64,000 nucleotides of DNA, taken from assembly GCF_016595675.1 (NCBI RefSeq), contig NZ_JAENJH010000001.1, positions 248,001 to 312,000 of the forward strand. The letters are read 5' to 3'. Numbering within the stretch: position 1 is the stretch's first letter; the number at the start of each line of letters is the position of its first letter. Under the pieces are notes generated by a model. The model searched no databases. It saw only the letters and a list, made by a program, of their open reading frames with translations, and was not told the DNA's origin. Both the position numbers and the translations under genes were made by a program. Shown piece by piece: positions 35,326-43,241 of the stretch. Source of the DNA: Prauserella cavernicola (GTDB lineage Bacteria; Actinomycetota; Actinomycetes; Mycobacteriales; Pseudonocardiaceae).

Positions 35326-37443
35326 TCAGGCGTTGACGCGGGGACGCTCCCCCTCGGGCGCCTCGCTGATCCCGACACGGCGGTGGAGCCTGCGCAGCGG
35401 TGCGGGCGCCCACCACGCCCGTTCGCCGAGCAGGCGCATGCCCGCGGGGACGAGCAGCCCGCGGATGATCGTGGCGTCGATGAGAATCGCCAGTCCGCTG
35501 CCGATGCCGAACATCTGGATGAAGCTGACGCCGCTGGTGGCGAAGGCGAAGAAGCTCACCGCCAGCAGGACCGCCGCCATCGACACGATCCGGCCGGTGC
35601 GGGACAGCCCGTCGACCACGGCCTCGCGGGTGGGCAGACCCCGGTCATGGGCCTCCTTGATACGGCTGAGCACGAACACCTCGTAGTCCATGGACAGGCC
35701 GAACGCGATGCAGAAGAGCAGCATCAACATGCTCGTGTCGAGCGGCATCGGGGTGAAACCGAGCAGGCCGGACAGTGCGCCGTCCTGGAAGATCAGCACC
35801 ATCACGCCGAGCGTGGCCGAGAGCCCCAGGACATTGAACACCAGTGCGCGCAACGGTTGCAGCACGCTGCCCGTGAACAGGAACAGCAGCACGAACGTGG
35901 TCAGCGCGATGAGGCCGAGCGCCAGGGGGAGGCGGTCGGTGATCGAGTTCGTGGAGTCGAGCAGGACGGCCGCGTCTCCGCCGACGAGCGCCTGCACGCC
36001 CGCCGGGGGCGGGACCGCGCGGACGTCCTCGACGACGGCGCGGGCCGAGTCGGACCGCGAGTCCTCGGTGGTGATCACGTCGTAGCGCTGGCCCTGAGCG
36101 CTGGGCACGACGTCGGCGACGCCGGGCAGCGCGGCGAGCCGCTGGACGTAGGAGGCCGAGCTCGCCTGGTCGACGGCACCCGTGGTGACCACCTGCACGG
36201 CGCGGCTGTCGTCGCCGGGGAACTGCTCGCGCAGCGTGTCGCCGACGACGCGGCTGGAGGCCGTCTCGGGCAGGACGCGGTCGTCCGGCGTGCCGAAGTC
36301 GACGCGCAGCAGGGGAGCGGCGGCGAGGACGAGCACCAGCACGGCGGGCGCGGCGACCAGTCCCGGCCTGCGAACGGCGGTGGCGGCGACGCGGCCCCAG
36401 AACGAGGACACGGTGCTCGGCGCCGTCCTGCGCCAGGGGAGCTTGCCCGCGTTGACGCGCGGGCCCAGCACGGTGAGCAGCGCGGGCAGCACGAACAGCG
36501 CCGCCAGCATCGCGATGAGCACCACGCCGATACCGGCGTAGGCGAACGAACGCAGGAAGTACTGCGGGAACAGCAACAGCGCGGAGAGTGCGACGGCGAC
36601 GGTGACGGCGCCGAAGGTGATGGTGCGGCCCGCGGTCTCGACGGTGCGGATCACGGCGTCCCGGGTGTCGGCCCCGTCCGCGAGTTGTTCGCGGAAGCGG
36701 CTGACCATCAGCAGCGCGTAGTCGATCGCCAGGCCGAGGCCGAGACCCGTGGTGAGGTTGATGGCGAAGATCGAGACATCGGTGAGTGAGCCGAGTACCG
36801 AGAGTTCGGCGAACGTGCCGAGGATGGCGATGCCGCCGATGGCCAGTGGCAGGAGCGCGGCGACCACGCTGCCGAACACGAGTACCAGCAGCACGAGGAT
36901 CACCGGTACGGCGATGGCCTCCGCGATGAGCAGGTCGCGGCCCACCTGGGAGTTGATGTCCTGCCCGACGCCCTGCCTGCCGCCGAGCTCGACGCCGATC
37001 GCGCCGTCGTCGCCGGTGTAGCGATCGCTGATCTCGTCCACGGCGGCGTCCTCGTCGGCGAGGTGGGCGACGACCAGTGCGTGGGTGCCGTCGGTGGAGC
37101 GCAGCGCGGGCACGCCGGTCTGGAAGTACGAGGTGACGCCGGTGAGTGCGGGGTCGCCGGCGAGCCGTGTGGTGAGGTCGGCGCCCGCGGCGCGGGGGCC
37201 GGGCTCGTCGACCGTGCCGGAGTCGGCCGTGACGAGGAAGACCAGGTCGGCCGAGCCACCGTGGCGCGAGTCGATGAGCTCGGCCGCCTCGGTGGACTCG
37301 GCCGCGGGATCGTTGAAGCCCTCAGCCTGGAGCTTGCCGAAGGCGGTGACGCCGAGTGCTCCGGCGCCGACGAGGACGAGCAGCGTGACGGCCAGTACGG
37401 CGCGGGCGTGGTCGGTGGCGAAGCGTCCGATGCGAGCGAACAT
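35326..37443 (-). CDS. MMPL/RND-family membrane transporter
   Basis: 705 residues from ATG 37443, which has GGAG 7 nt upstream. Two repeats each have one helix, a large outside domain, and five helices. The conserved proton-relay motifs are AIDYALLMVSRFREQL (first half) and SMDYEVFVLSRIKEAHDRG (second half). MMPL proteins of actinobacteria export lipids, siderophores or drugs by proton motive force. The divergent TetR gene with shared inverted repeats points to ligand-induced export. Cargo unknown. Confidence 0.88.
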   Translation of the reverse strand: MFARIGRFATDHARAVLAVTLLVLVGAGALGVTAFGKLQAEGFNDPAAESTEAAELIDSRHGGSADLVFLVTADSGTVDEPGPRAAGADLTTRLAGDPALTGVTSYFQTGVPALRSTDGTHALVVAHLADEDAAVDEISDRYTGDDGAIGVELGGRQGVGQDINSQVGRDLLIAEAIAVPVILVLLVLVFGSVVAALLPLAIGGIAILGTFAELSVLGSLTDVSIFAINLTTGLGLGLAIDYALLMVSRFREQLADGADTRDAVIRTVETAGRTITFGAVTVAVALSALLLFPQYFLRSFAYAGIGVVLIAMLAALFVLPALLTVLGPRVNAGKLPWRRTAPSTVSSFWGRVAATAVRRPGLVAAPAVLVLVLAAAPLLRVDFGTPDDRVLPETASSRVVGDTLREQFPGDDSRAVQVVTTGAVDQASSASYVQRLAALPGVADVVPSAQGQRYDVITTEDSRSDSARAVVEDVRAVPPPAGVQALVGGDAAVLLDSTNSITDRLPLALGLIALTTFVLLFLFTGSVLQPLRALVFNVLGLSATLGVMVLIFQDGALSGLLGFTPMPLDTSMLMLLFCIAFGLSMDYEVFVLSRIKEAHDRGLPTREAVVDGLSRTGRIVSMAAVLLAVSFFAFATSGVSFIQMFGIGSGLAILIDATIIRGLLVPAGMRLLGERAWWAPAPLRRLHRRVGISEAPEGERPRVNA

Positions 37444-37478
37444 GGTGGGCTCCGATGCGGAATGCGGACACGAAGTGG

Positions 37479-37540
37479 ATGTTGACGCCTGCAAACTTTG
37501 TGGGCGTTAACTTGTCACTGATGTGTGCGGGTGTCAACAT
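37479..37540. promoter_or_regulatory. TetR operator region between MMPL and TetR genes
   Basis: Three related half-sites: GTTGACGCC (37481-37489), GGCGTTAAC (37503-37511) and GGTGTCAAC (37530-37538). The outer pair extends to 11-nt arms (37479-37489 and 37530-37540) with one mismatch. A perfect -35 TTGACA for the MMPL gene (minus, 37537-37532) overlaps the right arm. Confidence 0.55.
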
Positions 37541-37546
37541 TGATCT

Positions 37547-38227
37547 GTGAGTTCCTCAGCGTCCGTTCGAAGCGGCTACCACCACGGCGATCTCCGCAAC
37601 GCGCTCATCGAGGCGGCGGCGGGACTGGCGAGCGACGGCGGACCTGGCGCGGTGACGATCAGGGCCGCGGCGCGCGTCGTCGGTGTGACCCCGACCGCGG
37701 CCTACCGGCACTTCGCGGGCCACGAGCAGCTGCTCGACGCCGCGAAGGAGGAGGCCATGATGCAGATGAACGAGGCGATGCGGGCCGAGCTCGCGCAGCG
37801 TGCCGAACAGCCCGATCGCGTGGTCCGGGCGATCGGCAACCTCGGCGCGGTCGCTCGCGGCTACCTCAACTTCGCCTTCGCCCAGCCCGGCCTGTTCCGC
37901 ACGGCGTTCTGCGGCGAGGGCAAGGTGCTGCCGCCGCAGGACCAGCAGTCCGATTACAGCCCGTTCCGCAGGCTCATCGAGGCACTCGACGACCTCGTCG
38001 ACGCCGGCTACCTGCCCGCCGAGCGCAGGCCGATGGCCGAGTTCGGCGCGTGGGCCACGGCGCACGGGCTGGCGATGTTGATGCTGGACGGGCCGCTGCG
38101 CGAACTCGATGCGGCCGCCAGGGACGAGATCATCGTGCGCTCGCTGGTGATCTTCGCGCAGGGACTCGGCACTGGTGCGCTGACCGACGAGCTGCGCACG
38201 GCGATCGTGGCCGCGGCGCGGGCGTGA
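37547..38227 (+). CDS. TetR-family repressor
   Basis: 226 residues. The N-terminal TetR HTH (about 10-60) reads GYHHGDLRNALIEAA, VTIRAAARVVGVTPTAAYRHFAGHEQLL; the C-terminal ligand/dimer domain is of the WHG (TetR_C_33-like) kind. GTG 37547 immediately follows the inverted-repeat region, with TTGTCA (37512-37517) about 17 nt ahead of CAACAT as a weak promoter. Likely represses itself and the MMPL exporter. Inducer unknown. Confidence 0.88.
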   Translation: MSSSASVRSGYHHGDLRNALIEAAAGLASDGGPGAVTIRAAARVVGVTPTAAYRHFAGHEQLLDAAKEEAMMQMNEAMRAELAQRAEQPDRVVRAIGNLGAVARGYLNFAFAQPGLFRTAFCGEGKVLPPQDQQSDYSPFRRLIEALDDLVDAGYLPAERRPMAEFGAWATAHGLAMLMLDGPLRELDAAARDEIIVRSLVIFAQGLGTGALTDELRTAIVAAARA

Positions 38228-38283
38228 ACGCGGGAGTTCGCACGACATGCCGGGACCTCACCAACGGGTGGCGGCGCGGGAGC

Positions 38284-38289
38284 TAGGGT
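38284..38289 (+). promoter_or_regulatory. -10 box TAGGGT for pafB, leaderless
   Basis: Ends 7 nt before GTG 38297. GGGAGG between them is too close to be an effective ribosome site. Confidence 0.55.
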
Positions 38290-38296
38290 TGGGAGG

Positions 38297-39283
38297 GTGT
38301 CCACCGCCCGCGCCGAGCGCCTGGTCAACCTGGTGCTCGCCCTGCTGTCCACTCGGCAGTTCCTGACCGCCGAGCGCATTCGCGGGATCGTGCCCGGCTA
38401 CGGCGACGCGGCCACCGACGAGGCGTTCTCCCGCATGTTCGAGCGGGACAAGACCGAGCTGCGCGAGCTGGGCATCCCGCTGGAGACGGGCCGCAGCTCG
38501 GTCTTCGACCCCATCGAGGGTTACCGCATCGCCCGCCGCGACTACGAGCTCGGTGAGATCGAGCTCGGCCCCGACGAGGCCACGGCCGTCGCACTCGCCG
38601 CACGCTTGTGGGACTCGCCCGAGCTGACCGGTCAGGCCCACGGCGCACTGGTGAAACTGCGCGCCGCCGGGGTCGAGGTCGACGAGCACGCGTCGACGAT
38701 CGTGGAGCCGCGTGTGCACACCGAGCCCGCGTTCGCGCCGCTGCTGTCCGCCGTGCAGACCGGCACCGTGGTGCGCTTCGACTACCGGCGGTCCGACTCG
38801 CCGGAACGCCGCGAGCGCACGCTGGAGCCGTGGGGCGTCGTGTCGTGGCGGGCCCGCTGGTACGTCGTCGGCCACGACCGCGACCGGGACGCGCCCCGGT
38901 GCTTCCGGCTTTCGCGGATCACCGGCGACGTCCGCACGGTCGGCAAGCCGGGAGCGGTGCACCGGCCGCAGGACGTCAACCTGCTGGAGTTCGTGGCGGG
39001 GACGTCCGGCAGCCAGGATCCGGCTCCGGCCGCCCGAGCCCGGCTGTGGCTCGCGCAGGGCCGCGCGGCGGGAATCCGCAGGCACGCCACCGTCACGGGC
39101 CCGCTCACCGTCGCCGACGTCGAGGGCGACGTCGTGGAGGTCGACCTGTACTTCCCGGAGAGCGCGGCCGACTGGATCGCCGGGCACGGTCCCGACGTGC
39201 TGGTGCTCGAACCGGACGTGCTCGCGAAGGCGGTGCGCGACCGGCTGGAGCGCGTCGCACTGGGGCTGGGGGCGGACGCGTGA
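38297..39283 (+). CDS. pafB: WYL-domain transcription factor PafB
   Basis: 328 residues. The N-terminal winged helix (RLVNLVLALLSTRQFLTAERIRGIVPGY) is followed by a WYL domain (about 150-230; GVVSWRARWYVVGHDRDRDAPRCFRLSRI) and a WCX C-terminal domain. With PafC it forms the activator of the LexA/RecA-independent DNA-damage response in mycobacteria; it is not needed for pupylation despite the name. GTG 38297. Its stop overlaps the pafC start (GTGA), so the two are coupled. Confidence 0.93.
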   Translation: MSTARAERLVNLVLALLSTRQFLTAERIRGIVPGYGDAATDEAFSRMFERDKTELRELGIPLETGRSSVFDPIEGYRIARRDYELGEIELGPDEATAVALAARLWDSPELTGQAHGALVKLRAAGVEVDEHASTIVEPRVHTEPAFAPLLSAVQTGTVVRFDYRRSDSPERRERTLEPWGVVSWRARWYVVGHDRDRDAPRCFRLSRITGDVRTVGKPGAVHRPQDVNLLEFVAGTSGSQDPAPAARARLWLAQGRAAGIRRHATVTGPLTVADVEGDVVEVDLYFPESAADWIAGHGPDVLVLEPDVLAKAVRDRLERVALGLGADA

Positions 39284-40260
39284 GCGGCTCGACGGAGCGC
39301 ATGCCGAGGCTGCTCGCACTCGTGCCGTACCTGCTGGCGAGGCCGGGCATCAAGATCGAGCAGGCCGCCCAGGACTTCGACGTCTCCGCCAAGCAGCTGC
39401 GCAAGGACCTCGAGCTGCTGTGGATGTGCGGTCTTCCCGGCTACGGCCCCGGCGACCTCATCGACCTCTCCTTCGACGGCGACACCGTGTCGGTCACCTT
39501 CGACGCCGGCATGCGCAGGCCGTTGCGGCTGACCGGCGGCGAGGCCAGCGCTCTGGTGATCGCGCTGCGCGCACTGGGTGAGACCCGGGGCGTCGTCGAC
39601 ACCGACGCGGTGCAGCGCGCGATCGCCAAGATCGAGTCGGCCGCGGGCAACGCGCAGCCTGCCGGGGTGGTCGTGGGCATGGGCGTGCGCGAGCGCGAGA
39701 CCACCGCGCGCACCCGCGAGACCGTGCGCGGTGCGCTGCAGGCGGGCCGCGCGCTGCGGATGCGGTACTACACCGCGTCCAAGGACGAGGTCACCGACCG
39801 CACGGTGGACCCGATGCGGTTGCTGATCGTGCAGGCCAACAGCTACCTGGAGGCGTGGTGCCGCAGGGCGGGTGCCGTGCGGCTGTTCCGGCTCGACCGC
39901 ATCGACGAGCTCGACGTGCTGGACGAGCCCGCCGCGCCGCCGGCCGGCGCCGAGCCCAGGCAGGTCTCGGCGGACGTGTTCGCTCCGCGTGACGACTATC
40001 CGGAGGCCGTGCTGGTGCTCGAGCCGGACGCGCGCTGGATCGCCGAGTACTACCCGTGCGAGGAGCTCGCGGAGCTCGACGGCGGCAGGTTGCGGGTGCG
40101 GATGCGCTACGGAGACGAGTCGTGGATGGTGCGGCTCGTGCTGGGCAGGGGAGAGGGCGTGCACGTCGAGGGCCCCGAGTCGCTCGCGCAAGCTGTTCGA
40201 CAGCGGGCCGCCGACGCGCTGGCCCGGGCGCGTCACCTTCCGGTCACCTACGGCCAGTAG
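39280..40260 (+). CDS. pafC: WYL-domain transcription factor PafC
   Basis: 326 residues from the GTG that overlaps the pafB stop. Winged helix (RMPRLLALVPYLLARPGIKIEQAAQDFDVSAKQLRKDLELLWMCG), WYL domain (about 150-225; MRLLIVQANSYLEAWCRRAGAVRLFRLDRI) and WCX domain. Works with PafB as a heteromeric activator of damage-response promoters. The WYL pocket probably binds a DNA-derived ligand. tatA and tatC follow, as in mycobacteria. Confidence 0.93.
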   Translation: MSGSTERMPRLLALVPYLLARPGIKIEQAAQDFDVSAKQLRKDLELLWMCGLPGYGPGDLIDLSFDGDTVSVTFDAGMRRPLRLTGGEASALVIALRALGETRGVVDTDAVQRAIAKIESAAGNAQPAGVVVGMGVRERETTARTRETVRGALQAGRALRMRYYTASKDEVTDRTVDPMRLLIVQANSYLEAWCRRAGAVRLFRLDRIDELDVLDEPAAPPAGAEPRQVSADVFAPRDDYPEAVLVLEPDARWIAEYYPCEELAELDGGRLRVRMRYGDESWMVRLVLGRGEGVHVEGPESLAQAVRQRAADALARARHLPVTYGQ

Positions 40261-40263
40261 GGT
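40258..40263 (+). promoter_or_regulatory. -10 box TAGGGT overlapping pafC stop, leaderless
   Basis: Begins in the pafC TAG codon and ends 6 nt before GTG 40270. Confidence 0.45.
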
Positions 40264-40269
40264 GACGGC

Positions 40270-40488
40270 GTGTATTACGTGCTGAGCGGTGCCCTGGTCG
40301 GGCTCGGAATCCTCGTGCTCGGCGTTGTCCTGTTTCGCATCGTTCGGGTCTTGCGTCGTTTCACCCGGACGTTCAGCATGGTCACCGTGAGTACGCAGGA
40401 TCGGACGGGGCTGGTGCGGGCCCGGACGGCGGCAGTGCGGGTCGCGATCGGGCAACGGCGCGCTCGCTCGCTCACACAAGACGGTTAA
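40270..40488 (+). CDS. Small single-pass membrane protein
   Basis: 72 residues. One strong hydrophobic helix (YVLSGALVGLGILVLGVVLFRIV, about 3-25) is followed by a basic tail (RVLRRFTRTF, RARSLTQDG). No domain name recognised. GTG 40270 is the only sensible start and has a -10 box 6 nt upstream. It lies between pafC and tatA on the same strand; similar small membrane genes occupy this spot in relatives (inference). A Tat role is not shown. Confidence 0.6.
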   Translation: MYYVLSGALVGLGILVLGVVLFRIVRVLRRFTRTFSMVTVSTQDRTGLVRARTAAVRVAIGQRRARSLTQDG

Positions 40489-40493
40489 GCCAG

Positions 40494-40499
40494 TACGAT
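40494..40499 (+). promoter_or_regulatory. Possible -10 box TACGAT for tatA
   Basis: TANNNT 29 nt before ATG 40529. The leader carries GGGAGG. The -35 is weak. Confidence 0.35.
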
Positions 40500-40528
40500 C
40501 GATCCTGAACGAGTAAGGGAGGCCACTG

Positions 40529-40897
40529 ATGGGTGCACTGCAGCCGTGGCACTTGATCATTTTGGTCCTTGTCGTGGTTCTGCTGTTCGGTGCGAAGAGG
40601 CTCCCGGACGCGGCCAGGTCGGTCGGCAAGTCCATGAAGATTTTCAAGGCCGAGACCAAGGACATGCGCAACTCCGGTGACTCGGACTCGGGCTCGTCCG
40701 AGACCACTTCCGAGGCCACCACCGAGGCCGAGACCAGGCAGCTGCCCAGCTCGACGGCCACCGCGGCGGCAGCGGCGGCGGGCGCGGCGTCCGCGGAGAA
40801 GGACCAGCAGCTCGCCGACCTGCAGCGCCAGCTGGACGAGCTGAAGAAGCAGCAGCCCAACGCCACCGCCGACCAGGCGCAGAAGAACCTCGGCTGA
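40529..40897 (+). CDS. tatA: Twin-arginine translocase subunit TatA
   Basis: 122 residues. N-terminal membrane helix ([21 protein letters not shown]), the hinge FGAKRLP, an amphipathic helix ([14 protein letters not shown]), then a long polar, Ala/Gln-rich tail. TatA multimers form the passage for folded proteins recruited by TatC. ATG 40529 has GGGAGG 7 nt upstream. tatC follows 30 nt later. Confidence 0.95.
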   Translation: MGALQPWHLIILVLVVVLLFGAKRLPDAARSVGKSMKIFKAETKDMRNSGDSDSGSSETTSEATTEAETRQLPSSTATAAAAAAGAASAEKDQQLADLQRQLDELKKQQPNATADQAQKNLG

Positions 40898-40927
40898 CTG
40901 GTCGACTAGCGAGAACGGAAACTCTCC

Positions 40928-41887
40928 GTGGCGGACTCCTCCGAGAAGCGCGAAGGCCGCCCGGGCAAGCGGCGGAACCGTAGCCGTCGGCACAACCCCG
41001 ACGGCACGATGACGCTCATCGAGCACATCTACGAGTTCCGCCGCAGGCTCGGTTACGCCCTCCTGGCGATCGTGGCAGGCGGCATCCTCGGCTTCCTCTG
41101 GTTCAGCAACAAGATCGGGCCGATCCCGTCGCTCGGCGACATCGTCACCGGCCCGTACTGCGCCATTCCGGCCGATCAGCGGTACCCCAAGGGTGGCGAG
41201 TGCCAGCTCCTGCAGACGGTGCCCTTCGAGGCGTTCATGATCCAGCTGCGGGTCGGCCTCACCGCGGGCGCCGTGCTGTTCGCGCCGGTGTGGCTCTACC
41301 AGCTGTGGGCGTTCATCGCGCCGGGCCTGTACTCGAAGGAGCGCAAGTACGCGCTCACCTTCGTCGCGTTCGCGAGCGCCCTGTTCGCGGGCGGCGCGGT
41401 GCTGGCCTACCTGATGGTGCCCCACGCGCTGGACCTGCTGACCAGCTTCGGTGGCGGCGAGTTCGCCACCTGGTTCACCGGTGACCGCTACATCTCGTTC
41501 GTCCTGTCGCTGCTGCTCATCTTCGGGGTCAGCTTCGAGCTGCCACTGCTGATTGTGATGCTCAACCGGGTCGGCGTGGTCCGCTACGACATGCTGAAGA
41601 AGTGGCGGCGGGGAATCATCTTCCTGCTGTTCGTCTTCGCGGCGTTCGTGACGCCGGCTGACCCGTTCTCGATGCTCGCGCTGGCGGGTGCTCTCACGCT
41701 GCTGTTCGAGTTCGCGCTGCAGCTGACGCGACTGCACGACCGCAGGCTCGACCGCAAGCGCGGAACGGAGGGCTGGGACGAGCTCGCCGACGACGAGGCC
41801 GCGCCGTTCGAGTACACGCCGAGCAGCGTCGACGACGAACAGCCCGCGAAGCAGGGCAAGTCGGCGAACACGGACGACATCACGTAA
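40928..41887 (+). CDS. tatC: Twin-arginine translocase receptor TatC
   Basis: 319 residues, six membrane helices. Recognises RR signal peptides together with TatB-like partners. Conserved N-terminal MTLIEHIYEFRRRLGYALLAI, the loop QTVPFEAFMIQLRVGL and the FGVSFELPLLIVMLNRVGVV stretch are present. The basic N-terminal extension (about 1-25, RRNRSRRHNPDG) and acidic C-terminal tail are as in actinobacteria. GTG 40928. The lipid kinase gene follows after 6 nt. Confidence 0.95.
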   Translation: MADSSEKREGRPGKRRNRSRRHNPDGTMTLIEHIYEFRRRLGYALLAIVAGGILGFLWFSNKIGPIPSLGDIVTGPYCAIPADQRYPKGGECQLLQTVPFEAFMIQLRVGLTAGAVLFAPVWLYQLWAFIAPGLYSKERKYALTFVAFASALFAGGAVLAYLMVPHALDLLTSFGGGEFATWFTGDRYISFVLSLLLIFGVSFELPLLIVMLNRVGVVRYDMLKKWRRGIIFLLFVFAAFVTPADPFSMLALAGALTLLFEFALQLTRLHDRRLDRKRGTEGWDELADDEAAPFEYTPSSVDDEQPAKQGKSANTDDIT

Positions 41888-41893
41888 CCGCTG

Positions 41894-42775
41894 ATGGGAG
41901 TGCGTGCGGCGCTGGCCGTGCATCCCGATTCCGGCAAGGGCGCGGCGGCCCGCATCGCGGGTACCGTCGCCGCCCGGCTCCGGGATCACGTCGAGCGGCT
42001 CGACCTGGTGGCCGCCAACACGGTGGAGCAGTCCCGGCTGCTGATGGACCGCTCCCACTCCGACGGGCTCGACGCGCTCGTCGTGCTCGGCGGTGACGGC
42101 GCCGCCCATCAGGCGGTGCAATTCTGCGCGCGCACGGGCGTCGCGCTCGGGCTGGTGCCGTGTGGCACCGGCAACGACCTCGCCCGGGCGCTCGGCGTGC
42201 CCACCGACCCGATCGACGCCGTGGACGCGGTCGCCGCGGCGTTACGGGAGGGACGGCGCCGGCGGCTCGACCTGGGCACGGTGGGCGACACCTGGTTCGC
42301 CACCGTGCTGTGCGCCGGGTTCGACGCCGCCGTCAACGAGCGAGCGAACCGGATGCGCTGGCCCCGGGGACCGCGGCGCTATGACCTGGCCATCCTCGCC
42401 GAGCTGGCGTCCTTCCGGGCACGCACGCTCGTGGTGGACTCCGACACCGGCCGCGTCGAGCTGCCCGCCGTGCTGGTCGCGGTCGGCAACACCCGCTACT
42501 ACGGCGGCGGCGTGCCGATCTGTCCCGAGGCGGATCCAGAGGACGGTCTGTTCGACGTCACCGTCGTCGGCGAGGCGACGCGCCGGGAACTGGTGCGGAT
42601 GCTGCCGAGCCTGCGCACGGGCGCGCACCTGGACCATCCCGCGGTCACGACGCTGCGCGCCCGGAGGCTGACGCTGTCGGGCGGCGACTGGCCCGTCTAC
42701 GCCGACGGCGAGTCGCTGGGGCGCCTGCCCGTGTCGGTCAGCTGCGTCCCCCGGGCACTCGCTGTTCTCGGCTGA
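41894..42775 (+). CDS. Diacylglycerol kinase-like lipid kinase
   Basis: 293 residues, DAGK catalytic fold. Nucleotide motif VVLGGDGAAHQAV, then PCGTGNDLARALG and the C-terminal DGLFDVTVVGEATRREL and YADGESLG strands. Phosphorylates a membrane lipid such as diacylglycerol at the inner face, recycling it to phosphatidate. ATG 41894 lies 6 nt after tatC, so cotranscription is likely. It overlaps the convergent YjbR gene by 38 nt. This is the second DAGK domain in the window; the other is fused to PAP2. Confidence 0.88.
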   Translation: MGVRAALAVHPDSGKGAAARIAGTVAARLRDHVERLDLVAANTVEQSRLLMDRSHSDGLDALVVLGGDGAAHQAVQFCARTGVALGLVPCGTGNDLARALGVPTDPIDAVDAVAAALREGRRRRLDLGTVGDTWFATVLCAGFDAAVNERANRMRWPRGPRRYDLAILAELASFRARTLVVDSDTGRVELPAVLVAVGNTRYYGGGVPICPEADPEDGLFDVTVVGEATRRELVRMLPSLRTGAHLDHPAVTTLRARRLTLSGGDWPVYADGESLGRLPVSVSCVPRALAVLG

Positions 42776-43133
42776 GCGCCGACCAGCGCAGCCGCTCGCG
42801 CTGCGCCTTCGGCAGTCCGGCCACCACGAGGTCGTAGGAGTCCTCGATCATGTCGAGGACGAGCTGGCGGGGCACCGACCCGTCGAGCACCACCGTGTTC
42901 CAGTGCCGCTTGTTGAGGTGATAGCCGCCGGTGATCGCCGGGTGCTGACCGCGCAGCTGGACGGCCAGTTCGGGCTCGCACTTCAGGCTCACCCGCAGCG
43001 GGCTCGCGTCGAGCCTGCTGAGCGCGAAGATCTTGCCCGCGACCTTGAACACGCTGTTCGACTCGTCGAAGGGGAACTCCTCGCTGGCGCCGGTGAACCC
43101 GAGACACGTCGCCTTCAGTTCCTGGGGAGTCAC
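42738..43133 (-). CDS. MmcQ/YjbR-family protein
   Basis: 131 residues with the CyaY-like fold of YjbR proteins. Seen are FPFDESNSVFKVAGKIFAL, VSLKCEPELAVQLR, the AITGGYHLNKRHWNTVVLDG signature and IEDSYDLVVAGLPK. DNA binding has been suggested for the family; function unproven. GTG 43133 lies 6 nt behind TAGGCT, so leaderless. Divergent from helY. Confidence 0.85.
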   Translation of the reverse strand: MTPQELKATCLGFTGASEEFPFDESNSVFKVAGKIFALSRLDASPLRVSLKCEPELAVQLRGQHPAITGGYHLNKRHWNTVVLDGSVPRQLVLDMIEDSYDLVVAGLPKAQRERLRWSALSREQRVPGGRS

Positions 43134-43139
43134 CCGTCC

Positions 43140-43145
43140 AGCCTA
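43140..43145 (-). promoter_or_regulatory. -10 box TAGGCT for yjbR-like gene, leaderless
   Basis: Minus-strand TAGGCT ends 6 nt before GTG 43133. Confidence 0.5.
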
Positions 43146-43229
43146 GAAGCTTCCGGCGCCCGGCCGGGAACGAGCGCCACCGGACGCGCCGAGATCACCC
43201 ACCGCATGCGCGGGGGCCCGGCGATATGG

Positions 43230-43235
43230 AACCCT
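43230..43235 (+). promoter_or_regulatory. Possible -10 box AACCCT for helY, leaderless
   Basis: Ends 6 nt before GTG 43242, the same geometry as the other leaderless genes, but the first base is A instead of T. Confidence 0.35.
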
Positions 43236-43241
43236 GACGCC

